A stretch of DNA of 64,000 bases from Halochromatium salexigens (lineage in GTDB: Bacteria > Pseudomonadota > Gammaproteobacteria > Chromatiales > Chromatiaceae): NCBI RefSeq assembly GCF_016653295.1, contig NZ_NHSF01000059.1:140162-204161 (forward strand). Reading direction: 5' to 3'. Position 1 is the stretch's first letter. Each line of letters opens with the position of its first letter. The notes under the pieces were generated by a model. The model was not told the DNA's origin and searched no databases. It saw nothing but the letters and a program-made list of their open reading frames with translations. Shown here piece after piece: positions 20,701 to 29,307 of this stretch. A program made the translations under genes and the position numbers.

Positions 20701-22891
20701 GGGCGCGGATGGTCAGCAGGGCCTCTGCGTCGTCGATCTCGCGCAGCCGGGGCGCGTCATCCTCGACAAAGCGCTCGCCGATGGCCCCCTGCGCAGCCTC
20801 AGCTTCGCGCCCGATGGCCAGGCCTTGCTGACCGCTGCGGCCAGCGGTCGCACGCGCCTCATCGACCTGCAATCGGGCGCGGTGACCCTGTCGCTGCCGC
20901 GCGACAAGGCCACCGGCCGGCCGTTCAACCGCGCTGTGTTCGACGCCCGTAGCGAGCGCATCGCCATCGCCTCCGCCGACGAGCGCATCCGGCTCTACCA
21001 ACGCGACGGCGAGCCGATCGCCGAACTTTCATCCGCGCGCATCGGAGGACGCATCTTCAGCATGCATCGCAGTGCGGTGCGCGATGTCGCCTTCGACCCC
21101 TCCGGCGCCTTCCTGGTCGCCGCCGACGACGAAGGGCAGATCGTGCGCTGGACCCTGAGCGACGAGGCGGGTGGCACCCTGAGCGACGAGGCGCGCGGAG
21201 CCGAGGACGCTCAACCGCCTCGCTTCGATCAGGCCGTGGTGCTGAGCAGCCATCGCCTGAGCGCCGGCCCGGTGCGCATCATCGAGCCCCCCGCGCGGGC
21301 GGAGTTCAACGAGAGCCTGGTGCTCAGCGCCTCGCTCGACGGCACCGCCAAGCTGACCGGCCTGCAGACCGGCAAGCCCATCGCCGTCCTCGGCCATGAC
21401 GCGGCGATCACCAGCGCCGACTTCCATGCTGGCGGCGAGCGCGTGGCGACCTTCTCAGCGCGCGATGAGACGGTGCGCCTGTGGAGCGTCAAACCGGTCT
21501 CGCGGCTTGCTTACCGGCTGCGGCATCCGGACCATGTCTGGTCGGTCGACACCGCCCTCGCGCCGCCCGCCATCGCCCGTGGCAGCGAGGCGCTGTTGTT
21601 GGCCACGGCGGGCTTCGACGGTGGTGTCAGGGTCTGGCGTTACAGCCGCCAGGGCGCAAGCAGCCAACCCACACCCTGGGTCGCGTTTCTCGATGACGAC
21701 GCGCAACGCCCGGTGCGCCAAGTCCGCTTCTCGCCGTCCGGGCGCCGCCTGGTCTCGGCGCACGACGACGGGACCGCGCGCATCGCCGATCTGATCGACA
21801 AGCGCCTCGACTGCCGGCTGCAAGTCACCGAGTCCGACCGAGGCGAGGTCTACAACGCCCTCTTCAGCCCCGACGCCCGTTGGATCCTGACCACCTCCAA
21901 TGACCCCTCCGCGCCGGTGCGCGCCTTTTCCTCGGAGACCTGCGAGCCCTTGCACACGGGTGATTGGCCCGATGTCGGGCTCCAGCACGGCGGGCAGGCC
22001 ATCAAGGCCGCCGCCGTGGCCAGCACGGCGACGGGCACCCTGGTGGCGACCGGTGATGAGGCCGGCATCCTGCGGCTGGCCGAACGCACCCACGCCGGTC
22101 GCTGGCAGCATCGCTGCAGCATCGAGGTCGGCGTCGGCGCCATCGGCGACATTGCCCTGAGCCTGGACGCGAGCCGGGTCGCCGTCGCCGGCGAAGCCAA
22201 CCGCGCGGCCCTGATCAGGCTCGATGCGCCGACCGCGCTCCGGGCGCTCGATGCGTCCTTCACGGCCGACGCATTCCTCGCCGGCCAGGATGCCGTCACA
22301 GAGGACGCAGTCTCCAAGACCGACTGCGGCTCGATGCGCTTCCTCGAGGGCCACAGCGACCGTCTCTACAGCATCGCCTTCGCGCCGGATGGCAAGCAAC
22401 TGGTCACCGCGTCCCTGGACAAGACCGCGCGCCTCTGGGACCAGCACGGCGAGCCCATCGCGATCCTGGTCGGGCATCAGGATCGCATCTATCGCGCCGA
22501 GTTCAGCCCCGACGGGCGGTGGCTCCTCACGGGCTCGCGCGATGGCAGCCTGCGTATCTGGAAGCGCCCGCAACACCCGCAACGAGCCAGCGACGACGTG
22601 GCCAGGCTGTCGACCTTCCTGCCGCTGGAAGCCGATGCCGGTGGTGTCGCCAATGCGGTGTTCAGCCCCGACGGTCACTATGTCGCCGGCGCCTATTGGG
22701 AGAACGCCGCCATCCTCTGGCGACTCTGGGCCGAGGATGCCGAGGCGACGGGGAGCGCGCGCACGGATTGGGGACCGGACCGCTCGGCGTTGGCGCTGGT
22801 GCGCGAGGCCTATCGTTTCCGACGCGATAACCAGGTCGCCGAGCCGACAGCCAGCGACCTGGAATCCAGCCGCCTGAAGCCCAGCGACTGA
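17783..22891 (+). CDS. DUF4062-STAND NTPase-TM-WD40 repeat protein
   Basis: A 1702-residue signal-transduction ATPase. Residues about 1-105 are a DUF4062 domain (VKIFVSSPADVDHER, then DIVLVILWTRLGSPLP), a predicted Rossmann/TIR-like module at the effector position. A STAND/NACHT-like NTPase follows, with Walker A GPSGCGKT at residues 260-267 and Walker B LLLLLDPFD near 365-373. After an acidic Ala/Asp/Thr linker (about 630-670) comes one membrane helix near 780-800 (LVGLVLAALVLISALSAGLA). The rest is a WD40 sensor (about 860-1660); the clearest blades are near 1520-1600 with FAPDGKQLVTASLDKTARLWD. Related proteins act as antiphage or stress sensors, but this one's role is inferred. I chose the ATG at 17783 because DUF4062 starts there. 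Base composition matches neighbouring genes. Confidence 0.88.
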   Translation: MSDTVVKIFVSSPADVDHERAVVKDIVEQLATEYLPYFELRAVLWEEEALTADRTFQAGLTQPQDCDIVLVILWTRLGSPLPQEPYRGMTGTEWEFVNAVEASARAGSPEVLVYKKSMPKLVDITDAGLAREAIEDRRRLEDFFRTHFFFEDNSFRRAFRTFDNASAFRELVATQLRKLLNRRISAERRAATGELHWQGSPFRPDRPFDTSDERIFTGREQEVRELLRALERFAMKRTRRTSRANPVSKTRTANLLLLTGPSGCGKTSLLRAGVLPRLTRPFQFDGIAAVWVCLVAPTEDSVDPLAILAEALCAQASLGPLLAGFGLRAPALRRLLHKDPELAAQQIASAMAQRTPGTASRDGHRLLLLLDPFDSLLEQASDKQLLHLAEALQALAFTPAIWIIALLRSDAVPALERLPALRASIRAQGWTEIEPPSAARIRQVVEIPARVAGIDLDTHRLGERELVEQLEADASRLRLWPSLLQPVLEAAYQRAQQRQASDGGELWLSGADYQAAGGIGRQVLTRAAEVWRSVDAEAHAALPRLCRALITLEGGALARPTIRHGNLELLRRDPACKRLLERLIEARLIISEGLHDPTLSIHCDAPDQRIRAEPTTIWHDWRRRWRRPRRGGPDPEPPAAEAQTAAASTATAVVAGDTAQTVDASTDADTDTEHQDWREYQAVVSFSHPWLLTHWEPVHTWLAVPANRQWLARRFQLDRQAQLWKRTNCNSEYLLRDAGSVEALALQETYAEELEPLEREFIDHSKAHVALLRRRRFMVRLVGLVLAALVLISALSAGLAYHAYTDAQINLSRSKLNEANLSINRGNTPQAVDLALGAGADLPQRAVQTLGLAFSSNRLLAMAAAANPGPDEPRLPSLNAAGSQLATFLPGRGATLLALEQGRFEPIQTLADPALGVHTLVFGPDTLVVGIGAEGLWRLPAGAGAEPDYPCGSSPGLSLALDERRQRLALSRPGADGQQGLCVVDLAQPGRVILDKALADGPLRSLSFAPDGQALLTAAASGRTRLIDLQSGAVTLSLPRDKATGRPFNRAVFDARSERIAIASADERIRLYQRDGEPIAELSSARIGGRIFSMHRSAVRDVAFDPSGAFLVAADDEGQIVRWTLSDEAGGTLSDEARGAEDAQPPRFDQAVVLSSHRLSAGPVRIIEPPARAEFNESLVLSASLDGTAKLTGLQTGKPIAVLGHDAAITSADFHAGGERVATFSARDETVRLWSVKPVSRLAYRLRHPDHVWSVDTALAPPAIARGSEALLLATAGFDGGVRVWRYSRQGASSQPTPWVAFLDDDAQRPVRQVRFSPSGRRLVSAHDDGTARIADLIDKRLDCRLQVTESDRGEVYNALFSPDARWILTTSNDPSAPVRAFSSETCEPLHTGDWPDVGLQHGGQAIKAAAVASTATGTLVATGDEAGILRLAERTHAGRWQHRCSIEVGVGAIGDIALSLDASRVAVAGEANRAALIRLDAPTALRALDASFTADAFLAGQDAVTEDAVSKTDCGSMRFLEGHSDRLYSIAFAPDGKQLVTASLDKTARLWDQHGEPIAILVGHQDRIYRAEFSPDGRWLLTGSRDGSLRIWKRPQHPQRASDDVARLSTFLPLEADAGGVANAVFSPDGHYVAGAYWENAAILWRLWAEDAEATGSARTDWGPDRSALALVREAYRFRRDNQVAEPTASDLESSRLKPSD

Positions 22892-22931
22892 TGCGCCCTC
22901 AGTCCCAGACCGCCACGCCCGCGTGTCACCG

Positions 22932-24395
22932 ATGAACAGGCCGAGACAGCACGGAATCGGAGGCGGGCGCGGTGTCGCTCCCAGGCAACGGCTCGGACTC
23001 GCACGCTGGCTCCAGCGACCGCTTGCCGCGCTTGGCCGGGCGCTTGGCCAGACGCCTGACTGGGCACCTGACCGGGGACGCTCGCGCGTGAGCTGGGTGG
23101 GGCTGATCCTGGCCATCGCGCTGCTCGCGGTCATCACGAGCCAGATTCCGTTGCGCGAGACCGACATCGCCGTCTATTCGACCGCCGCCGAGCGCGTGTT
23201 CACCGAGGCCGAAGACCCCTACCCGCGTCGCCCCGGCGACGTGCTGCCCTTCACCTATCCGCCCACCGCGCTGGTGTTGCTGTACCCGATCGCCGGCTTG
23301 AGCCTCGAGCAACTGGCCGCCGCGATGCGGGCGTTGAACCTGCTGCTGGCGCTGGTGGTGATGATCGTCATCGTCGGTGAGTTGGCGCGCGACGACCCGA
23401 GCGACAGGCTGCGTGTCTGGGGGCCGCTCTATATCGCCGGCTTCGGCGGGCTCTATCTGAACCTGCAGTTCGGCCAGATCAATCTCTTGCTCCTGCTGCT
23501 GATCTGGGGCTACTGGCGCGCGCTGCGCCGCAGTCGCGAAGGCGCCGGCGCGGGCGCCCTGCTCGCGCTCGGCTGCATCGCCAAACCCCATTATGTGCTG
23601 CTCGCTCTCGGCGCCGGGCCGCTGCCGCAACGGCGGTTGATCGTCGGCGGCCTGCTCGCGGGCGGTCTGCTGATCGCGCTCAGCCTCTGGGTCGCGCCGA
23701 CCGGCAGTTGGATCTCCTGGTGGCGGGAGATCGTCGCCACCGCCAGCCTCACCGAGCTGCCCCCCGGTCATAGCTCGATCGCCGCGCCCTGGAATCGCAG
23801 CCTGGCGGGTGCTATCGCGCGCTTCCTGGTGCCGAACAAGTTCAGCACCCTCATCGCCGATGATCCGGCCCTGGCCGCGCGTCTCACCGGTAGCGCGATA
23901 CTGATCGTCATCGGTGCCACTGGCGCGCTGCTCTGGCGCTCGATGCGGCGCGATCTCGCATCGGACAGCGCGACAGCAACAGGGCTCCGAGATCGGAATC
24001 GCCTCGAGCAACAGGCAGCAGAGGCGACATCGACGCCGATACCGCCGCGCGGTGCGCTCGATCACGACCTGGAACTCTCGCTGATCAGCATCGCGGTCTT
24101 CCTGATCGCGCCCGCAAGCTGGACCCACCATCTGGTGCTCTTGCTACCAGCCGCCCTCGTGGTGCTGCGCGAGCGGGTCCTCGCGCCCAGTCGCGCGGTC
24201 AGCAGCCGCTTTGCCGCCGGCCTGGTCCTCGCCGTGCTCGCCCTCACCCTCGATGACCTGATCCCACGCGAGATCCGGGTCAGCTCGCTGCCGCTGATGT
24301 CGCTGATGACCGTCGCCGTCATCGCACTCTGGCTGCTGCTGGCAGAGCAGCTCTGGCAACGTAGTGGCCGGCGGGGAACGCGCATCCCGATTTGA
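22932..24395 (+). CDS. GT87-type (DUF2029) polytopic glycosyltransferase
   Basis: A 487-residue membrane protein with many hydrophobic helices. The first luminal loop carries the acidic DIAVYSTAAERVF segment and a PFTYPPTALVLLYP motif characteristic of GT87/GT-C enzymes, which transfer sugars from polyprenyl-phosphate donors to envelope glycans. The acceptor is unknown. It follows the STAND gene by 40 bases on the same strand, and co-transcription is possible. A GTG start nine bases upstream (22923) is an alternative. Confidence 0.82.
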   Translation: MNRPRQHGIGGGRGVAPRQRLGLARWLQRPLAALGRALGQTPDWAPDRGRSRVSWVGLILAIALLAVITSQIPLRETDIAVYSTAAERVFTEAEDPYPRRPGDVLPFTYPPTALVLLYPIAGLSLEQLAAAMRALNLLLALVVMIVIVGELARDDPSDRLRVWGPLYIAGFGGLYLNLQFGQINLLLLLLIWGYWRALRRSREGAGAGALLALGCIAKPHYVLLALGAGPLPQRRLIVGGLLAGGLLIALSLWVAPTGSWISWWREIVATASLTELPPGHSSIAAPWNRSLAGAIARFLVPNKFSTLIADDPALAARLTGSAILIVIGATGALLWRSMRRDLASDSATATGLRDRNRLEQQAAEATSTPIPPRGALDHDLELSLISIAVFLIAPASWTHHLVLLLPAALVVLRERVLAPSRAVSSRFAAGLVLAVLALTLDDLIPREIRVSSLPLMSLMTVAVIALWLLLAEQLWQRSGRRGTRIPI

Positions 24396-24539
24396 GCACC
24401 CCAGCGCGCCGGTACCAGTCCGTTGGCGGACTATCGAGTCCGCGGTGATCGGAAGTATGCTGAACCACAGCGGCCACGGCCTTCAGCCGCGACCCAACCA
24501 ATGACTGTCCACCGACACTGAGCATGAGGGCAACGCAGC

Positions 24540-25160
24540 ATGTGGGACCAACGCTTCGACCGTGACGACTACTTCTACGGCACCGAGCCGAGTCACTTCC
24601 TGGTGGCGCAGCGCGATCGGCTGCGGCCGGGGCAGCGCGCGCTCGTGGTCGCCGAGGGCGAGGGACGCAATGCCGTCTACCTCGCTGAGCAGGGGCTCGC
24701 GGTCACGGCGTTGGACAGCTCCCGGGTGGCCTTGGCCAAGGCGCAACGGCTGGCTGCGGAGCGTGGCGTCGAGGTCGATTTTCGCGACGCCGACCTCGCG
24801 CATTGGCCGTGGGAGCCGGAGGCCTATGACCTGGTCGTGGCCATCTTCATCCAGTTCGCCGATCCCGCGCTGCGGGCCGCCATCTTCGCCGGCATGCAGC
24901 AGACCCTCACCCCCGGAGGCCTACTCTTGCTGCACGGCTTCACGCCGGCCCAGCTCGCCTATGGCACTGGCGGCCCGCCCTGTGCCGAGCTGCTGTACAC
25001 GCCGGAGCTGCTGCGCGAGGCCTTTGCCGAGATGGAGATCCTGCGCCTCGATGAATACGAACGCGAGCTTCAAGAAGGCAGTGGTCATGCCGGACAGGCC
25101 GCGCTGATCGATCTGGTCGCTCGCCTGCCCGTCGCCGCCGAGCTAGACGTTCCCGGGTGA
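24540..25160 (+). CDS. Class I SAM-dependent methyltransferase (TehB-like)
   Basis: A 206-residue soluble methyltransferase starting MWDQRFDRDDYFYGTEP, a start typical of a small TehB-like family. The SAM-binding motif I is VVAEGEGRNAVYLAEQG, where AEG replaces the more usual DLGCG. The acidic strand VTALDSS follows, then LTPGGLLLLHGF as the post-motif segment. Members are annotated as tellurite-resistance or thiol methyltransferases; the substrate here is not determinable. It is the last intact gene before the decayed 25-26.7 kb region. Confidence 0.85.
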   Translation: MWDQRFDRDDYFYGTEPSHFLVAQRDRLRPGQRALVVAEGEGRNAVYLAEQGLAVTALDSSRVALAKAQRLAAERGVEVDFRDADLAHWPWEPEAYDLVVAIFIQFADPALRAAIFAGMQQTLTPGGLLLLHGFTPAQLAYGTGGPPCAELLYTPELLREAFAEMEILRLDEYERELQEGSGHAGQAALIDLVARLPVAAELDVPG

Positions 25161-26098
<938 letters not shown>

Positions 26099-26102
<4 letters not shown>

Positions 26103-26667
26103 GTGCACTGGCCGCCGAGTTTGCGGGGATCCATCTGAGTGATCAACGTCTGAATTGCCGCGCCCGAGGGTTGCTGGAGAAATTGGGAGACAAACCGACG
26201 GTGAGTATTCCCGCCGCCTGTGGAGGCTGGCACGAGACCCGTGCCGCCTACCGCCTGTTCGAGTCACCGCCGAGCGCGTGCTGGCACCGCATATCGCCTG
26301 TACCGAGGCGCGTCTGCGTGAGCATCCCCGGGTGCTGTGCATCCAAGATACGACCGAGCTGGATTATTCCACCAAGAAGGGCATCGCCGGGCTTGGGCCA
26401 TTAAACTACGAAAGCCGCTGGGGCCTGTATCTGCATCCGACCCTGGCCGTGACCCCGGATCGGGTGGCGCTCGGGCTGCTCGATCTCTACAGCTGGGCGC
26501 GCGAGCCCGGCCGCTTAGGGCAGGAGAAAGACACCAACCGACCCCTTGAGGACAAAGAGAGCGTGCGTTGGGTCGATGGCTTTGCGCATGTCAATGAACT
26601 GGCCGAGTCACTGAGCGAGACGCGCCTGACCTATATCGCTGATCGCGAAGGCGATCTCTATGAATAG
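26099..26667 (+). pseudogene. Frameshifted and 3'-truncated IS4/Tn5-type transposase
   Basis: The N-terminus (MSALAAEFAGIHLSDQRL) is the DNA-binding domain of Tn5-type transposases. After AAYRLFES, near 26260-26268, the frame shifts by one. The second frame then continues with RVLAPHIACTEARL, the first catalytic Asp region IQDTTELDYSTKKGIAGLG, and the second at YIADREGDLYE. It ends at a TAG directly after DLYE, so the catalytic Glu region is absent. Its last bases lie about 155 bases upstream of the DAHP synthase start. No terminal inverted repeats were identified. Confidence 0.85.
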
Positions 26668-26821
26668 CCATGCGGCGGTCGAGCCATCTAGTGTTGGCGT
26701 ATCACCATCGTTTTCGCCGGGACTGATTTCACCACCAAGCGCATGGCGAGATAGGCGCCATCACAGGCATAATTCAGCGTTTAGAGACCAAGGTGCGGAC
26801 AAGCGCGCACCACGAAAGAGC

Positions 26822-27880
26822 ATGCAATACGATACAGACGATCTTCGCATTCGCGCCATCAAGCAGGTCATCGCCCCGAAAGACCTGCACGCCGAGTATC
26901 CCATCACCCCTGCGGCGGCCACCACGGTCCATGAGACGCGCAAGGCCATCCAGCGCATCCTGCACGGCGAGGACGATCGCCTGCTGATCGTGGTTGGCCC
27001 CTGCTCGGTGCATGATCCAGCCGCCGCACTCGAGTATGCCCAGCGGCTGGGCGAGGTCCGCGATCAGGTCCGCGATCAGCTGCTGATCGTGATGCGGGTC
27101 TACTTCGAGAAGCCGCGCACCACAGTCGGCTGGAAGGGCCTGATCAATGATCCCTACCTCGACGGCAGCTTCGAGATCAACAAGGGCCTGGGTCTGGCGC
27201 GTCAGTTGCTCATCGACCTCAACGACCAGGGCATGCCGGCTGGCACCGAGTTCCTCGATCTGATCAGCCCGCAATACATCGCCGATCTGGTCAGTTGGGG
27301 CGCGATCGGCGCGCGCACCACCGAGAGCCAAGGACATCGCGAGCTGGCCTCGGGCCTATCCTGTCCGGTCGGCTTCAAGAATGCCACCGATGGCAGCGTC
27401 AAGGTCGCCATCGATGCGATCCATGCCGCCGCGCGCCCGCATGTGTTCATGTCACTGACCAAGGACGGGCACTCGGCGATCTTCTCCACCACCGGCAACG
27501 AGGATACCCATATCATCCTGCGCGGCGGCAGCCGGCCGAATTACGACACCGAGAGCGTCGACATCGCCGCCACCGCGATCCAGGAGTCGGGGCTGGTGCC
27601 GAAGATCATGATCGACTTCAGCCATGCCAACAGCCGCAAGCAGCCGGACAAGCAGGCGCGGGTCGCCGAGGATGTCGCCGGTCAGATCGCGCGCGGTGAA
27701 ACGCGTATCCACGGTGCCATGATCGAAAGTCATCTCGTCGGCGGGCGGCAAAACCTCACCGCCGCCGGCGAACTGGTCTACGGCCAGAGCATCACCGATG
27801 CCTGCCTGGACTGGGAGCAGACCGCGCCCATGCTGCTGCGCCTGGCGGAAGCCGCCGAGCAGCGTCGCGCCTGTTGCTGA
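26822..27880 (+). CDS. aroG: 3-deoxy-7-phosphoheptulonate (DAHP) synthase, class I
   Basis: A 352-residue DAHP synthase catalysing the first step of the shikimate pathway (PEP plus erythrose 4-phosphate). It aligns by eye from end to end with the E. coli AroG/AroF/AroH type. Landmarks are VVGPCSVHDP, MRVYFEKPRTTVGWKGLIND, GARTTESQGHRELASGL and DFSHANSRKQ. The ATG at 26822 gives the family N-terminus (MQYDTDDLRI); longer in-frame starts reach into transposase debris. Which aromatic amino acid inhibits it cannot be read safely, so the symbol names the family, not the isoform. The promoter must lie in the 150 bases between the IS remnant and this start. Confidence 0.95.
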   Translation: MQYDTDDLRIRAIKQVIAPKDLHAEYPITPAAATTVHETRKAIQRILHGEDDRLLIVVGPCSVHDPAAALEYAQRLGEVRDQVRDQLLIVMRVYFEKPRTTVGWKGLINDPYLDGSFEINKGLGLARQLLIDLNDQGMPAGTEFLDLISPQYIADLVSWGAIGARTTESQGHRELASGLSCPVGFKNATDGSVKVAIDAIHAAARPHVFMSLTKDGHSAIFSTTGNEDTHIILRGGSRPNYDTESVDIAATAIQESGLVPKIMIDFSHANSRKQPDKQARVAEDVAGQIARGETRIHGAMIESHLVGGRQNLTAAGELVYGQSITDACLDWEQTAPMLLRLAEAAEQRRACC

Positions 27881-27887
27881 CGGTTGA

Positions 27888-27913
27888 CGCGCCCAGCCTC
27901 GGGAGCGGGCGCG
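27888..27913. terminator. Hairpin between convergent aroG and Sel1 gene
   Basis: A 7-base-pair GC stem (CGCGCCC at 27888-27894 with GGGCGCG at 27907-27913) sits exactly between the two convergent stop codons. It lacks a clear T run on either side, so it is a plausible but weak bidirectional terminator. Confidence 0.4.
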
Positions 27914-28357
27914 CTACTTCTCGTCGAAGCCCGCCATGTGATACCAGCGGCGGGCCTCCTCGGGATCCTTCTCGACACCGCGCCCTTCCTCGTACATCAT
28001 CGCCAAGGTGGTCTGCGAGCCGGCCAAGCCCTGCTCGGCGGCCTTCTTGAACCAGGCCACGGCCTTGCTCGCGTCTTGATCGATGCACTCGCCTTCCATG
28101 TACATGAACCCCAGCCCGTGCTGGGCGACGCCGAGCCCGGCCTCGGCCGCCGCGCGCATGTATTTGAAAGCCTGCATGGGATTCTCGAGCATACCGAGCC
28201 CATTCTGCGCCATGATCGCAACACGATACTGTGCTTCCGGATCACCGGCCTCGGCGAGCGGTCCCAGCAGACCCACCGCGCGCGAGAATTGCTTGGATTC
28301 GAATGCGGCGATGCCGCTGCTGAGATCCATGTCCTGGTTGGTAAAGGCTTCGCTCAT
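27914..28357 (-). CDS. Sel1-repeat protein
   Basis: A 147-residue cytoplasmic protein of Sel1-like (TPR-related) repeats. At least three repeats follow the AEAGDPEAQY... / AEAGLGVAQHGLGFMYMEGE / AEQGLAGSQTTLAMMYEEGR pattern, spaced about 36 residues apart. No signal peptide is evident. Such proteins are usually adaptor or scaffold modules, and no partner is indicated by the neighbours. It is convergent with aroG. Confidence 0.88.
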   Translation of the reverse strand: MSEAFTNQDMDLSSGIAAFESKQFSRAVGLLGPLAEAGDPEAQYRVAIMAQNGLGMLENPMQAFKYMRAAAEAGLGVAQHGLGFMYMEGECIDQDASKAVAWFKKAAEQGLAGSQTTLAMMYEEGRGVEKDPEEARRWYHMAGFDEK

Positions 28358-28443
28358 CGGGAGAGTCCTCGTCGGTTGGGGTGTGCGGGATGGCGGTGTC
28401 GAGGCGCCGCGATGTGGCTGTCAGACAGCCTGTTCGCCGTGAC

Positions 28444-29265
28444 TCATCGACTCATCGGCAAGGCCACGCGCGCTTGCCATTGACCGAGCAGATCCTCGTT
28501 CGCGGCGCCCAAGGCGATCCGTTTGTCGAGCCTGAGGGTCGCATCTGGCGCGTTGCCGCCGGGCGCGTACAATCGGGTCGCGGCGCCGGCCTCCTCGGCG
28601 ATCAGGCGGCCGGCGGCGTGGTCCCAGAGTCCTTGACCGCCGTGCAGATAGAGCTGGAAACGCCCGGCACCGAGCCAGCACCATTCCAGCGCGACCGCGC
28701 CCAGATTGCGCTGCGAGCGGAAGGAATCAGCACCGAACAGCTCGGCGACACGTGCTTTTGGTAACCGCTTGAAGTCGATCATCGCGAGACAGTCCCCAAG
28801 ATCTACGCCAGGGCTGTAGGGTCTGATCGGCTGGCCATCGAGCTGGGCGCCCTGGCCAAGGCGCGCGCTGAAGCATTCGTCGCGCACCGGGTCCAGCACC
28901 AGCCCAAGCTCGACCCGACCGGCCCGCAGCAGGGCCAGCGAGATGCAAAACCCGGGAAAGCCACAGGTGAAGTTGCTGGTGCCGTCGAGCGGGTCCAGAC
29001 ACCAGAGCGCGGTATTCTCATCGGCGAGCAGACGCGCTTGCTCGGCGCTGGACATCTCCTCGCCGAGCAGCGGGATCATCGGCCAGCGTTCGGCGAGCGC
29101 CGTCACCAAGCGCCGCTGCACGGCGAGATCGGCGTCGGTGACCAGACTGCCATCGGCCTTCTCGCGGGCCTGCGGCTGGGCGAAGCGGGGCAGGAGTTCA
29201 GCGCGCGCGATCTCGCGCAGGAGTGTGCTCAGCGTGGCAAGATCGGGCAGTGCGTCGGTTGACAT
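28444..29265 (-). CDS. Inositol monophosphatase-family phosphatase
   Basis: A 273-residue Mg-dependent, Li-sensitive phosphatase-fold protein. The metal ligands are visible as GEEMSS, DPLDGTSNF and, near the end, WDHAAG. The family includes inositol-1-phosphatase (SuhB), CysQ (PAP phosphatase) and histidinol-phosphatase. This member is closer to a generic inositol-phosphatase-like group, and its substrate is unassigned. The start at 29265 (MSTDAL) is chosen because an upstream in-frame start at 29313 would run past the divergent slt start. Confidence 0.87.
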   Translation of the reverse strand: MSTDALPDLATLSTLLREIARAELLPRFAQPQAREKADGSLVTDADLAVQRRLVTALAERWPMIPLLGEEMSSAEQARLLADENTALWCLDPLDGTSNFTCGFPGFCISLALLRAGRVELGLVLDPVRDECFSARLGQGAQLDGQPIRPYSPGVDLGDCLAMIDFKRLPKARVAELFGADSFRSQRNLGAVALEWCWLGAGRFQLYLHGGQGLWDHAAGRLIAEEAGAATRLYAPGGNAPDATLRLDKRIALGAANEDLLGQWQARVALPMSR

Positions 29266-29307
29266 GCGGGTTGGCTCGGCTGTGTGGGCGATCTCCGAGG
29301 AGGACAG

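Noticed and set aside
21455-23167. A 570-codon minus-strand frame across the WD40 region and GT87 start
   Set aside because: It spans two real genes on the other strand, with typical antisense composition and no recognisable motif.
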